From Aplectana chamaeleonis (lineage: Eukaryota; Nematoda; Chromadorea; Rhabditida; Cosmocercidae), in the NCBI GenBank assembly GCA_029168955.1, contig JAPDOI010000134.1:248001-312000 (forward strand): 64,000 bases of DNA. Direction: 5' to 3'. The notes under the pieces were generated by a model. It had not been told where the DNA came from, searched no databases, and worked only from the letters and a program-made list of their open reading frames with translations. This document shows positions 51,709 through 63,490 of the stretch, one piece after another (within the stretch, counting starts at the first letter, position 1; every line of letters starts with the position of its first letter). The position numbers and the translations under genes are program-made.

Positions 51709-52794
51709 CTGCAAAAAAGTGGAGATGAAAGGGTAGCCAGCTTCGGCGACTATAGGAAACACAAACCGGAATTTGACATGTGACGGTTCTGTACTCCTCG
51801 TTGTTCTGTGGGCTAGATTTCTTTTGATTGCCACCCTTCTGAGAGCTGGGCTGTAAGGTCCATACATAACTTTTATGCATTTGGTCTTTTTTTTTCGCAT
51901 TTGATCCATAAGGCCGAGATACAATGCCAGTACATATACCCGCACGGCTTCTACCACAACGCCATAGCCGTTGAAGGCGACCGAAATGAGCCGGGAGGAC
52001 CATTCTTGAGGAACCCTATGTCGTCAGTCTCCTGAATCCCCACCATAAAAAAGAAATTGGACGAACAAGCGATTAATAGCACTATTAACTGGGTGTCGTA
52101 GAGACGAACAAGCTGACTGATCACGGTATAAATGTCTACTTGCTTTGCTCCACTCCCGAGTAGATCATACGAGAGTTTTTCTCAAGAGTGGAAGGCATTT
52201 TTGGTAAATGGGCATGTAAAAAGGCGATCGATTAGGCTATTTCTCTCACCGAATCCTATTGAATAGTGCAATAACCCTAAACTATCGTTCCTTTCCTCAA
52301 CGTCCGCTCTTCATGTTGTTATCTGTGAGGGTCGATGTTTGCAATCTGGCGACACATGATGGCGCAGGTGAGGTTATACTGACTCGTTTTCGGTGCTTTC
52401 TGTGGCGTTAGCGTTGTGGTAGGTAGGACCAGGATTCAGAAGGCTGCAGGGAAGGATATCGCCAAAGTTACGACCCCGATGTGGACTTCCACAGAAAAAA
52501 GTCTGGATGTCCCCGAACTATGTAAGAAATCTTCTCATTTTTCCCTCATTTTTTCGCATTAGAACCCTAGGTTTCAACATGATCTACTAGAAATTCAGCT
52601 TAACTTTTGTGTCCATTTTTGAGATTGATACATCATTTTTTTCGAAAATTTCCTATAGTGCTTCTGCCTCTCCATTCATCTGTAAACCATGAGAAAAACA
52701 TCGTTTGAAAATGTTCACGATCCCCTCCTTCAGGTCCTCATTCTCATCGAAAAACTGTTCTAGATCTCCCCAATATAGTTGTACAATTTCGAAA

Positions 52795-52985
52795 AAATGT
52801 CGAACGAACGAAAATCGAATTTTTTTTGTTCGAAATCTTTTCGAACGAACGAAAAATGAAAAAATTTCGCTCGAAAAAATTTCGAACGAACGAAATTCGA
52901 AAAAATTTCGTTCGAAGAAATTTCGAACGGACGAAAACGAACGAAAAAAATTTCGAAAAAACTTTGAATATTTCGTTCGTGTACA
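52795..52985. repeat. TTCGAACGAACGAAA palindromic repeat
   Basis: Multiple copies of TTCGAACGAACGAAA alternating with TTTTTTCG, self-complementary throughout. Lys/Phe/Arg-rich open frames on both strands are artefacts. Confidence 0.8.
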
Positions 52986-53105
52986 ACTGTACTCCCCACC
53001 ACCCGTTGGCAAGCAATGCAGTCCTGCTGGACCCTTGCCGGTCTATTGAAATCGTTGATTCCAGCATGTTCACGAGCGTGCATAGTACCTCAAAAGGCAG
53101 CACAC

Positions 53106-53295
53106 TAGAGTGTTGCCCGAATATTCGTTTATTCGAATAATATTCGAATATTCAAAGAAGTGGATTATTCGGGTTATTCGAATAATCGAATATTCAAAGA
53201 AGTGGAATATTCGTTTATTCGAATATTCAAAGAAGTGAAATATTCGGTTTATTCGAATATTCAGCACGAATAATTTGAACATTCGACAACATCGC
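53106..53295. repeat. GAATATTCGAATA palindromic repeat
   Basis: Starts TAGAGTGTTGCCCGAATATTC and consists of TTCGAATA and TTCAAAGAAGTGGA units. Same family as 55.38-55.61 kb. Confidence 0.8.
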
Positions 53296-53404
53296 ACTCC
53301 ATTTTGCCCTGATTTTACATTTCAAACATCTTAGCGTAGTGACTACTAATTTCTCACAATTCTCCGGTACCTCATAAATAGAAAGTTACTGTGCATATCT
53401 AGGT

Positions 53405-53672
53405 TGAATTCCATTCCGAAATTGCGTCTCGAAACGCTTTGCGGCCGCACGCGCTCGAGTCAACCGAGTTTCCAGCTCCAAAGCCAACATGATATGGCTT
53501 TTTTTATGCAGTTATCTTCAATTTTGTCTAGTTTCCAGTTTCTAAAACCCACCTAGAGTCAACAGATTCGCAGCTGCGGCGCTGGAAACTCTTCCGACTC
53601 GAAAGCGCGCGGCCGCAAAGCGTGTCGAGACGCAATTGCGGGCCGGAGTTTGACCCAGATAAGCACAGTATA
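53405..53672. repeat. Second copy of the 21.0 kb inverted-repeat element
   Basis: Contains AAATTGCGTCTCGAAACGC, AAACCCACCTAGAGTCAACA and GCGTGTCGAGACGCAATTGC in the same order. Shorter centre. Confidence 0.75.
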
Positions 53673-54405
53673 GCAGATATTTCCAATATATTAAATCGCT
53701 CGTAGGATTTTGTCAAAACGCTAGAAATGCCCATTTCTCCTTTAGTTATAGAGAAAAGTCTAAATCTCGAGCGGCTCATAAGTATAGCAACACTTGAGCA
53801 ACTTGGAAATTTCTCACGATGATGGCTAGAGTGAGCCATTTTCATGTGTATTTTCATGAAACTGGTTCGAGGTGATGCTATTTGTCTACTTTCCCGGTGA
53901 ACTTCACCTGAATTCTGACGCAAAAGCCCAAGTTCTCTCCTTCCATAATGCTGGACGTGGAATTCGATGGTTTCCAGCCACCTAGGACGACTAGCTGGGT
54001 GTAGTCTCAAGTTCGTGCCAGATCATTATGTTGTCGCCGAGACGTCTCATGGAGCTTGGAAGCGAAATATTACACGGCGAGTTCCCAGTGACATGGTGTC
54101 GGTCTCAACGACAAACTACGAATTGTCGCTGAGATTCCGGAGTAGGGCACGGCTAAGCAGCACTAGGAAGTTCGCCATCGCATAAACCGCGCATAACTCA
54201 ACTGAACTCAACTAAGCTAAACCGAACTAGACCGAAGCAGACCACAAATTTGGCGGCAATTTAGCGTGCATTTCGCGTCTATTTCACGGCGAGCATTATT
54301 TGGCGACTATTTCGCAGCCAGCATTATTTGGCGGCTATTTCGCGACTATTACTCGAGAAAAAGGCATTTTGCGTCTGTTTCGCGGCTGTTTCTCGGCCAA
54401 AACTC

Positions 54406-54862
54406 AGAGTACACGCTTGCAAACGTGGTGGAGATAACCACGGAAATATAATGGTATGGCTCAGAACACAACGCCTACGCATTTTGAAGCGTCAAAAACG
54501 ACCCACAATGACGCTACACGTGTGAGAAGTTCGCCCCGCCCCGTATCTGCCCGCCCTTGCATTTGCGTCCTCCTCCAAAAAAGGGGTTTTGGGCCATTCC
54601 CACCATCGGCGACGCTTGTGGGTGATACAATGAGTACAATAAGTGAGCCATACACATCGACAATGGTGGGAATGGCCCAGCACTCCTGTTTGGGGGAGGA
54701 CGCAAATACAGGTGCGGGGCCGACTCCTCAGTCGTGTAGCGTCACTTGTGGTCATTTTCGACGCTTCAGAATGCGTAGGCGTCGTGTTCTGAGCCATGCC
54801 ACTCAGCTTCCATAGTTAGCATCTCAACCACGTTTACGAGCGTGTATGCTGAACTTAAATGA
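54406..54862. mobile_element. Foldback element related to 4.48-5.14 kb
   Basis: Inverted arms: TACACGCTTGCAAACGTGG and CCACGTTTACGAGCGTGTA, with interior arms GGCTCAGAACACAACGCCTA and its complement. Terminal bases resemble the TTAA-flanked family. Confidence 0.7.
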
Positions 54863-55380
54863 TAAGAGTGCAGCCGGTTCAATTACCCAAGTATGCAGTA
54901 CATTGGCCCCGCCCAGCATCTGGAAGCCCTGCCCATCCGGTGGCGGCCCCAGTGGAGGTTGGGCGACCCAGCCGCGACGCGTGGGTCTACCGACTACGCT
55001 GCGTGTCGGTGTGTCGACCGCGACGCGTGTCGGTTTGCCGACCGCGTCGCGTGTCGGTGTGCCGACCGTGATGCGTGTAGGTGTGCTGACCGCGATGCGT
55101 ATCGATGCGCCGACCGCGACGCGGGTCGGTGCAAAGTAGTTCCTAAGCTACATAAAAGTCTTGCTGGATGTGAACCGCAGCTAAATAGGCCGCTAAACGT
55201 GACAGGTCAAAATGTCAACAGACAGACAACAGGCGGACGTCGCTGGGCAACGGGCAATTGTCAGGCTTACTATGGGAGCGATTTGAGTTGTCAAGAGGGT
55301 GCAGTTTATGAAATGACAACTTCTCAACCTGTTGTCGGTGCCTTAGTTTGTCCGAGTGGATTGGATGGGATAGTACGCAA

Positions 55381-55608
55381 TAGTGTTCCCCAAATATTCG
55401 TTTATTCGAATAATATTCGAATATTCGAATAATTCGAATATTCGAATATTCAAAGAAGTGGATTATTCGGGTTATTCGAATAATCGAATATTCAAAGAAG
55501 TGAAATATTCGTTTATTCGAATAATCGAATATTCGAAGAAGTGAGATATTCGAATTATTCGTTTATTCGAATATTCAAAAAAATTATTCGTTCCAACACT
55601 CTACAGCA
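55381..55608. repeat. GAATATTCGAATA palindromic repeat, second copy
   Basis: Ends AGTGTTCCCCAAATATTCG and ATTCGTTCCAACACT are inverted, so this may be a MITE with an expanded palindromic core. Confidence 0.8.
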
Positions 55609-55981
55609 CACACCCTCACCAATTATATTGATTTTACGGCACAAACGTGATTCTTAGAGCTGGTAGTATAGAACACTGACGAAAACGCAAATAAAGAGCA
55701 TGCACGCCCAATCGAAATAGTGAAGCTAGCTTCAAAATGTTTGGGATAGCGAAGCCAATAGACTCCTACAGCTTGCACTAGAACGTTTAGGTCGTCGAAG
55801 AATCGAAAACTAGCCAAAGTGACAGTACTTGAGCAATCAATTTGGACGAGTTTGTGTTGAGGGGCGGGAAGAGCAAAGAAAGTGGGCGGGGACTCCGATC
55901 CAGCTCATCTCCATATCTCAACCCTTTTGCGAGCGTGTACACTGCCTTCAGAGAAGCGTTCAGATTTTGGAATGCGATTAC

Positions 55982-56494
55982 CTTCCCTCCATTACGCTCC
56001 TTTCGCTCTTCAGCAGACGCCCGGGAACTCTGCGACACACTTCGAGGACGTTTTCGATTGTCACGGCGCCGCGACACCGGTATAGAGTCCTCATCTTGGC
56101 TGCCTTGACACTTCTCAGCCGGCTTCTGCCTCAAATCGCCACTGTGGAGAGAGGCTTTCATCGATTTTGAAACGGGAGCCTTTCTGGGCCTGGTCTTGTC
56201 GATCTCGTTCTTGTTGTTTTCACATTTCTTGGCTGGCTTCACGCGTGCATCGTCATCGCCTGAATGATGAGTCGCCTGTATAATATCCGACTGGACACAG
56301 ACTTTCAGCGACTTTGAGACGAAGGTAGCATCCTCAGTTTGGCTCCGCCTGCGTAGTAAGAACGACGTGGCCGACGTTACTTCCGATTCTACTACAGCTC
56401 CAATCGCTCTCTTCTTCTTAGAGCAGCCGAGTTGCTCAGGCTTTTTGAAAACCGTTATGGGATCGGGAGTAGAAGAGGCATCTGCGAATTGATT
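55982..56494 (-). CDS. Exon H1b (basic/Ser-rich linker)
   Basis: 513 nt, phase 0 to 0, acceptor attttcag and donor gtaatc. 171 open codons of charged low-complexity protein. The last part (RRRDNRKRPRSVSQSS) resembles the nuclear-localisation-like patches of the I exons. Confidence 0.6.
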
Positions 56495-57090
56495 CTGAAA
56501 ATGATGAAAACTCTAGAAAAGGTCCGCAACAAATAAATTTCCCTGATTCAACCTCAGACAAACAGTCCTGGAACAAATCCTCTCCGTTGACATCGTTTAC
56601 ATTATGCAACGAGATTCCACCATCTATGCTGTGCGCGGCTGGCTCCAATGAAGAGAGAACAGACGGTGAATTCTGCAAAGATTTTTTTCAAATCTTGAAT
56701 AGCCTCAGGCCGAGTTCATACTGCCACCGCGGAGCGACGCGATGGCATGCTTTGAATACGGATCGACGCGCGACGCGATATCGATCGATACTGACCAATA
56801 TCGTGTCACCGCGTCGCAGAGCGATGGAAGTGTGAACTCGGCCTCACTTGGTGTGCGAGTAACTTTGCGGAGTGTAATAGCTTCCAACAATTTACTTCGA
56901 GACCAGCCACTGCGAAAATTAAACTATAAGTGGAGTAAAGACTTACGAGTTCTGGTTTTGGCGCCTTAGACGGAGTTGTGTGCCGAGGTTTCGACTTTTC
57001 ACGAGCGTTTTCCAGAGGAACAAGATGTTTCTTCACACCAGAGACCACCATAGGAACATCCATTACTACATATTGACAACCGTTGCTTCG
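55982..57090 (-). CDS. Unit 1 (partial): F-H exons of the zinc-finger cassette gene
   Basis: Three phase-0 exons join in frame: F1 56947-57090, H1a 56553-56672 and H1b 55982-56494 (48, 40 and 171 codons). F1 contains CQYVVMDVPMV, matching RSIIMDVPIL of the other F exons. H1a ends LFQDCLSE, matching LFQDCL in unit 2. H1b is Lys/Ser/Asp-rich and ends with an RKRPRSVSQSS patch like the I exons, as if H and I were fused here. No zinc-finger exons were found upstream within the window, so this copy is truncated, diverged or continues outside. It is the most divergent copy. Confidence 0.6.
56553..56672 (-). CDS. Exon H1a
   Basis: 120 nt, phase 0 to 0, acceptor tttgcag and donor gttgaa. Acidic/Ser-rich and ends GEDLFQDCLSE, homologous to the end of exon H2a. 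Confidence 0.55.
56700..56852. repeat. MITE of the GGCCGAGTTCATA family
   Basis: Arms CAGGCCGAGTTCATAC and TGTGAACTCGGCCTCA; shares CGACGCGATGGCATGCTTTG with 14.2 kb. Inserted in the F1-H1a intron. Confidence 0.7.
56947..57090 (-). CDS. Exon F1 (MDVP-motif exon)
   Basis: 144 nt, phase 0 to 0, acceptor ccattttag and donor gtaagt. Encodes CQYVVMDVPMV followed by a Lys/Pro-rich tail that the other F exons lack. Confidence 0.6.
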
Positions 57091-57749
57091 CTAAAATGGA
57101 GACAATAGGCTATATGCACAAGGCTACAATATTTACACCTGAGAAGCAGAGAAATCCAGGCATTCAAATAATCCTTTAGTTCACATTCAAATTGCAGATT
57201 TGGGTTACGTTTTGCGCGTGGTTCAACGTGGTTGTGCTGGCACTGAATAACACCTAAATAGACAAACCCAGGGACCAGCGTCATAAAGAATCCGGTCTCG
57301 GAACTGTAAAGTGCGACTAAGCCCTAGCACTACCTCTGGACACTGCGACGGTTACCCGAATAAATTCATACAGATCTTTGAATTCGGAGAAATCTGTCTT
57401 AGAACTCGCGTTTCGACCCTTGAAGGCAGTGTTCATGATGAAAAATATAGCCGTTTTGTTTTTCGCGGAAAAGTTAGCCTTGAGTCCTTCTGAGAATAGT
57501 AAAGATGGAAGAAGCACGAAAAACGGCCAAGAAGTGGGTGAAATTTCATGGAACAGCCGAACCATTGGATCACCCTGCCCACGTCATATAACAGTTCTTC
57601 ACCGTTCGTTTCACTAGGGGAAAAGTTGCCGAGTTTTCGAATACTCTTTATCCCGAAGGATTCTGAGATCCAAGCATGTGCATTGGACATTCTTATTTTT
57701 TAAAGTGTTTTCGGCTAAAGAAATAGGGAATAAAGTAACTTAAAGGCTA

Positions 57750-58010
57750 TAAAACCGCGAAATTCTCATGGCTTCAACGCGTACTGGTGCGGAACGGAGG
57801 TCAGAGTCAGTGAGAGAGCACATGACAGACGGAGGGAGCAGAATCGCGAGCGCCGCTCGCGCCATGAGTCGTGAGAATTACGACCTTTTACGAAGGATAT
57901 ACTCTCTTCCGAGGCAAAATTTACGCTGTTGCTTCGCGCGCTTGCGCGAAGCGAGGGGCAAGACAGCCAGGAAGATTGGATACGCACGTAGCCGCGACCG
58001 CTAAATGGGA
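57750..58010. repeat. GC-rich dispersed repeat
   Basis: Contains GCTTCGCGCGCTTGCGCGAAGC hairpin-like sequence and GGCTATAAAACCGCGAAATTC resembling the start of the 22.25 kb MITE. The open frame here is arginine-rich and unlike a known protein. Confidence 0.4.
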
Positions 58011-58049
58011 AAAAAATTCACTCCGTAATAAAGGATTTTCGCTCTGAGA

Positions 58050-58520
58050 AAATTTGCCGCGTCAGTGCCGGGGAAGTACCGCGACCCTCGACTGTGGCGC
58101 GATAGTACCGCAGCGGCTCCGTGATCGGACGATTTTGTTGCCATGTCTTAAGGCCTCGACATCGCCGCGATAGTACCGCAGCAGCTCCGCGTTAGAACCG
58201 CGCCGGCTCCGCGAGGATGCAGCAGTGAACCCGCGCGGAGCACGATGAACTATCCTGCGTGGTAAAACTAAATTTTCACCGTTTAATTACCCACGTTTGA
58301 GGTATATTCCGTATTTCCTTGGGAGCAAAAGCGGCGGTAACCTCTGTACTTATAAGACAGAGGATGTAACGACCGCAGGTGCGTATTTTCGTTCTTAGGC
58401 CCCCAGCTGTATTATCATTCTTAAGTAACTTTAAATCAGATATCCTCCCGGAGCCGCCGCAGCACTATCCCGGAGCCGAAGCGGCACTGCCGCATCGCCG
58501 CTACGACTCCTCGATAGATA
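58050..58520. repeat. GC-rich element with repeated GATAGTACCGCAGC
   Basis: CGCGATAGTACCGCAGCGGCTCCG-type motifs repeat at 58.11 and 58.17 kb; an inverted version (GGAGCCGCCGCAGCACTATC) lies at 58.45 kb. Confidence 0.45.
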
Positions 58521-58724
58521 CATATCTTAGAGGTTTCGTTGAACAGTGTTTTCTCGGATATTTGAGTTTTGTGGGGACTTTATCCTATTATCCTTTACTT
58601 CGCGGACCTTCCTACTCAGAAACGTCGTAAACTATAATAATTTTTTATGGCGAACACTGACTTTCAAGCAGCGTCCATAGCTACAGTTGGTCCGGATTGT
58701 ACTGATATTTTGCATTCCTTATCG

Positions 58725-58975
58725 TCCGTTGGCGCAAACTCGGTGCACGCATGTGATCCTCCGTAAAAAGTCGAAATTCTCACCAGTCATGACGCCGGCG
58801 GCGCGCGCTCGATGCTGCAGCCTCCCTCTGCTCTCCGTTCTCGTCTCTGAGCTCCGTCCGCAACAGCACGCGTAAGAACCATGAGGATTTCTCGGTTTTG
58901 CAGCTATACAACATATGCGCACTGAGCTTGCGCCAACGCACACCAAGGAACGCAATGTACCAGTACGATCCGTGC
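58725..58975. repeat. MITE with TTGGCGCAAACTCGGTGCA ends
   Basis: GTTGGCGCAAACTCGGTGCA at one end and GCACTGAGCTTGCGCCAACG at the other. A short hairpin of the same family lies at 15.12-15.17 kb. Confidence 0.65.
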
Positions 58976-59109
58976 CAGCTGTAACTCTGAGCCTCAAGAG
59001 ACGCTGGGAGTTTACTCTGTTAATATTTGTTATTGATTTCACTGCATACCTATCACTGCAGCCAGCCTGCCGCTGATGTTGGCGACATTGTAGCTGCAGT
59101 GGATGTTAT

Positions 59110-59397
59110 ACTTGTTCCGAATCGAATAATCGGATGAGTATCCGACTGTTTCAGTCGGATAAAAAAGTCGACTTTTTATTCGAAAAGTCGGATATTCGAA
59201 AAAGTGCTATATCCGACTATAGTCGAAAAGTCGAATATTCGAAAAAGTGCGATATCTGACTACTGTCGAAAAGTCGAATATTCGAAAAAGTCCGATATCC
59301 GACTACAGTCGAAAAGTCGAATATTCGAAAAAGGGCGATATCCGACTATAGTCGAAAAGTCGGATATTCGAAATGAATTTCATTTGGAACAAGTATA
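59110..59397. mobile_element. MITE with tandem TCGAATATTCGAAAAAG core
   Basis: Ends TACTTGTTCCGAAT and ATTTGGAACAAGTA are inverted. The core has four to five copies of a roughly 41-bp unit containing AGTCGAATATTCGAAAAAGT and CGATATCCGACTA. Confidence 0.75.
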
Positions 59398-60324
59398 GTG
59401 GATGTCCTTAATATTATAAATACAGTCGTCAACACCTCACCGTCCTCCGGCACGCTGTATGAGCCAGCGATTGAGCGTGCGCCAGCGTTTCAGCGACATG
59501 ACGCTTGCTTAGCCATGGCAGGAGCCTAGGACACTGTGACGCCTTCATTGCGCCTTCCAAGAGAAGGGCGACATTTACATAAAACTTTATTAGCATGCTA
59601 GGGAAGTAGGGGTGGAGAGAAAGACGAAGGAGTTCGGCACCCAGAAAAAGACTACATATTGATCACTCGTCGACAAGAGTATGTCCGAAGGGGTCATCAG
59701 AGATTGAATAGAACCCATCGTTGCCTTCATTTGTAAGGGATCTTCCTTTTTGAGAGAAGACATGGCAAATTTCGCTTTGGTGAGGAACGTTCCACGACTT
59801 TGAGAGAGTTTGGAGTCCCGTAATAAACTCCCGCAAACAAACCAGAACATTATCGATAGTGGGGTCGTATACATGAACGCGTGGGATTACGGCAGGACAA
59901 CAGGCAGGGTAGTGGCAGCAGTCGACTTGCTGCCAGCTAGCTGCTCTCCGAGTCTCAGCTGCGGTTTATCAACCGAGGCAAGAAGGGTCGTGCCGTGCTA
60001 GGGTAACCAGCTAGTGCGAATGAGAGTTGGGGCGGCAATGTCCGGAAGCGGAGAACAACAAAAGACAGCGTTGGTAACAATTTGGCGAATTAAGAGAGAT
60101 GTCAGGCCTCGAAAATGTGCCGAGACGTCTGCGCCTTTTGCCACTGTGCTGCACGAGTGCAGCAAATTTGCCTAGATTGTACGAGCGGCTATCGCAAAGA
60201 GCACACTGCCGTTTCTGTAACCTTCCACCCTGACGGCTGGCGGGAGCGAGAACTTCGCGCTGCCGGACGGCTGCCATCCACTAAAACCATTTTAAAGGAT
60301 ATGTAGAGTTGAGGGGATCGGCGA

Positions 60325-60570
60325 GTGGTCGCCGAGCGTCAGCCTTGACTCGGCGACAAAAATATTTCGAAACATTATCGTCGCGGCGTCGGTTGCCGCT
60401 CGCTGGCAGTGATGTACGGCCGTCGCGGCGTTAATACACTCTGCGGTGCCCCCTCGTCGCACTTCACGCCGCGTCGGTCGCCATCGTCGCCAAATGTAAT
60501 CGATATTACATCACCCACTGCTGTTCGCCGCTACGAGCAACGGCGCGACTTCAACTCTGCAGACCCCTTT
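60325..60570 (+). repeat. Dispersed GC-rich repeat, copy 2
   Basis: Direct-orientation homologue of 50.06-50.32 kb. Open frames across it are shared with the first copy only through repeat homology. Confidence 0.7.
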
Positions 60571-61733
60571 AGCCTATTTCGAAGTGCGCAAAATGCAGTA
60601 CCTCGCGAGGATGCCCATGTTCCCATTAATAGAAGCTGTGAGAAACTCAAGCTCAACCTATGACCCAAAAACTTGCAAGCTCAAAACGGTGGGTGTACCT
60701 TGAAATCTAAACTCTTGTTCTTCATGCAAATTTCGTCCGGCGAGTTATTTGGGGTACTCAACACGAGCATGGAGTCTGTTTTCGTAATTTGGACGACTAC
60801 GGTTGGTTACGGTAGGTAATACTGTAGCGCCTGAATCTCAACAGTGCCATAAAAGGCACAAAACATTCAAAAACATCATTAATGATTTAACTGTCATTAA
60901 AGATATAATTGAAGTTCATAATTATACCTCTGCTATGGGAGAAAATTGAGATACAGTGAATATATACGTAGTTATAATATTTCAAAAATTTCTTGTTTTC
61001 TGGTCAATTTGGCCTTTCTGTTTGCAGTTTTTCGACGAACTCGATTTTCTTTTCTCCAATTTCTTTTTGAAAATTTCGGCACATCCCTTAGTGCACCCGT
61101 TTGCGTAACATTCTGGTAAAACGCAGAACTCATCCCCAATGGCCCCGTTTAATAGGTTAGATGACTATAAGTTGCTAGTGTGCTAATTCTGTCCGCTAGG
61201 GAGAAAACTGAAATGACTCCAAGGAACCACCAGGAGGCCTCATCGCTGTCAAAGAAACTGAAAACACTGCTACAGACCGTTTTTATATTGACAGGAAACC
61301 TGAGATCGACGTCATCTCAATAGAAAGTTCGATATCACACCAGTATGGATGTCATAGCAACCCCCATATCGAACTGCGCCCGCGGAACGCACGCTTCTGC
61401 ATCTGCTACATGCAAGGCTGCTAAGCTGTACTACAGCGAAATCGCAACGTATCTCTACGCTCGCTCGACGCACCACATCGTGCGCAATATTTCGTGTCAA
61501 CCAGCGCACGTTTCAATCCGTTGTGCACTGACCAGTCAGCGGTCTGCAAATAGTCGGTGTGTAGAAGTTGCTACAGCTAAGACATATTTCATATTCCTTA
61601 ACGCAAACGCGGCATGCGTTGAATGATCGCTGGTTAATGCAACTTTTTTACTGCGCGACATGAGCGTGCCGCCCAACCACTACCGTCATGATGCTTTCGC
61701 CACTTGAAGCATCACTCGATTATCAGTTTAAAG

Positions 61734-62219
61734 GAAGTGTTCACGATAAGAATCGTTTTTCTGCTTTTCCGCCTATCTTGAGGACGGTCCCATGCTGATT
61801 CGAATGATATTTTTGGAATCGCACAAGACCTTCTAGAAACGGAGTTATGGTCCCTCGAAAATTGAGCTAGGGAAGCATGGTGGACGAGTTGTCCGAGGCT
61901 TGTAACTTCCGTATTCTGCAGCCTATGTATGCGAGCTAACCTGAGTAAAGAGAGAAGTTGAGAATAAAGGGAAGAACGGGGCTATTGATCGGAAACCATC
62001 GCTCATCTCACAATCTCGAGCATTCATTTGCTCACGTCGGTGGGCGTGGAAAGTGCATTTGGGGGTGACGAGCTGATGGGTGTCCAACTTTGGGGCGGTA
62101 GGGGACCGTTCCGAGCTCATTTTTCTTATTTTTTTCAACGTTAGGGTCGCGCTAGGCCCCGCAGCTGCCGATCTCCACCTAAAAAACAGACATGGTGTTT
62201 ATCGTGGAGGCTGCCTTTA
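61734..62219. repeat. TTAA-type MITE (GGCAGTGTTCACGATAA family)
   Basis: Left end TTAAAGGAAGTGTTCACGA and right end TATCGTGGAGGCTGCCTTTAA. Single ends of this family also occur near 985, 27920, 28290, 57425 and 63065. Confidence 0.55.
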
Positions 62220-63210
62220 AGTACTTTCAATCATAAATAATTTCGAGATTATCATACCCCACCGAACTGCGCGAGCAAATCTAGATTCTCTGTGCATGGT
62301 TAAGTTGAGGCCTAGCTTCACCCAGTACAGAGATGACGGTGTCGCCGGAAATTCCATAGCTGTTTTTCACGAGTACCGCGCGCCAGTGTTGAGCAGCGTT
62401 AAGACTCGGCGCAAAGGGGTCGTAAGAGTTCCGAAAAATTCTTGAAAAAAAAAACGAAAATTGGGGGAGGGCTTGCAAACTTTTAGGAGAAAAAAGAGAA
62501 TTTGCTCCAAACAACTTGGTGAGCCAAAATGTGGAAAGCAATTTTTCTAAGGAACCCTAAGAAATTTTTCATTCCGGGAGGGGGATCCTTAAACTTTTCG
62601 GAAAATTTCGACACTTTTGCTCAACAAGGGGGAGCGTCGTAGCTCCGCCAAAAACTGGCGCAACAGCCGGCTCAACCCTGTCGTGCTGAAGGGCTTTATT
62701 GTCTAGCGCTCGTCACGCGCGTACCGCGCTTGTGGTGAGGAGCACGAAATATGCATATCCAGAAAAAAGGGAGGGGTGGAGCTTTGCCTTGGCCCCTTTT
62801 TAGTGTAATGTTAGTTTTTTAGGCAATAAGAAGCACATCCATTCTTGTTTTTGGGGACTTTCTCATATAACCTACTGAGCCGTGGCCAAAAAGGCGCGCA
62901 GTCTGTATAACGCCGTAAAAAAACCCTCGCGTTCCACCCATACAGAAATGTGCCTAGCACACCTATGCCATTTCTACGTGAAACTAGTTTTACAAGGTGA
63001 TACGCACACAGCATTATAGGTTCTCTGAGTGCCACCCATCAATTCTCACGACCATATAATTTAGAGGCAGTGTTCACGATAATCTACAATTTCAGGATTT
63101 TCTGCTAAAGAGATTACTTGGAGACTGGGTAGAGCTTAGATGCCCAAAAAGTTAGAAAAGACGAGGCAGAAGTATATGAAGAGCTGTCCATCTAACCCCA
63201 TCTCACTATC

Positions 63211-63490
63211 AGGGGCGGCATGCACGTACGCGGCGGGTTAGGTTGGGTTTAGGCAGGGTTTGTGGCGTCGGCGCGTTTTATCATTGCTGTGCGAGTGCTG
63301 AAGATAATCAATAGTTGGGGTCTCAACGGGGTTTCGGCTGCCCCACCCTCCTACGTAGGGTTTGCGAGGGAACGATTTTTCAGTGCTAGTCGAACCCCCT
63401 TTTAGCCCTCGCGCTGCTATCATGAACGCGCCGACGCTCCAAACCCTGCCTAACCCCAACATAACCCGCCGCGTACGTGCATGCTGCCCC
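63211..63490. repeat. Inverted-repeat MITE (GGCATGCACGTACGCGGCGG)
   Basis: Arms GCATGCACGTACGCGGCGGG and CCCGCCGCGTACGTGCATGC, with TTTAGGCAGGGTTTG also inverted. A clear target duplication was not identified. Confidence 0.75.

Larger units (their letters stand above)
1198..57090 (-). other. Tandem array of a zinc-finger exon cassette (one giant gene or a tandem gene family)
   Basis: The minus strand carries about 4.5 copies of an ordered exon set, here named J-A-B-D-E-F-G-H-(T)-I. Each exon has a nematode-like acceptor and a GT donor. Corresponding exons have matching lengths and phases, and most joins stay open. A and B together encode two C2H2-like fingers. G, H and I are acidic/Ser-rich with RKRAR-like basic patches that could be nuclear localisation signals. 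Read as one transcript the exons give roughly 2,300 residues. I saw no clear internal start codon and only one clear final stop (exon T5), but T4 could also terminate a protein. The J exon of unit 2 and the D-to-E junctions of units 3-5 were not resolved. A DNA- or RNA-binding nuclear role is inference; the family is not recognised. Confidence 0.75.

Noticed and set aside
52660..52765. Open frame ending KRCFSHGLQ as the missing J exon of unit 2
   Set aside because: Cys-His spacing is tempting, but there is no GT donor in phase with A2 and no acceptor in the right phase; may be chance.
52705..53140. Lys/Arg/Phe-rich open frames on both strands
   Set aside because: Produced by TTCGAACGAACGAAA palindromic repeats.
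57137..57250. Possible E1 exon (NLQFECELKDYLN) upstream of F1
   Set aside because: Weak similarity to E exons, but none of the available donors leaves the phase needed by F1, so it is not annotated as an exon.
60118..60230. C-x2-C sequences on both strands (CAFCHCAA, QCALCDS) as a zinc-finger exon
   Set aside because: They lack the HVR-HW segment and His ligands of A/B exons and have no matching splice sites.
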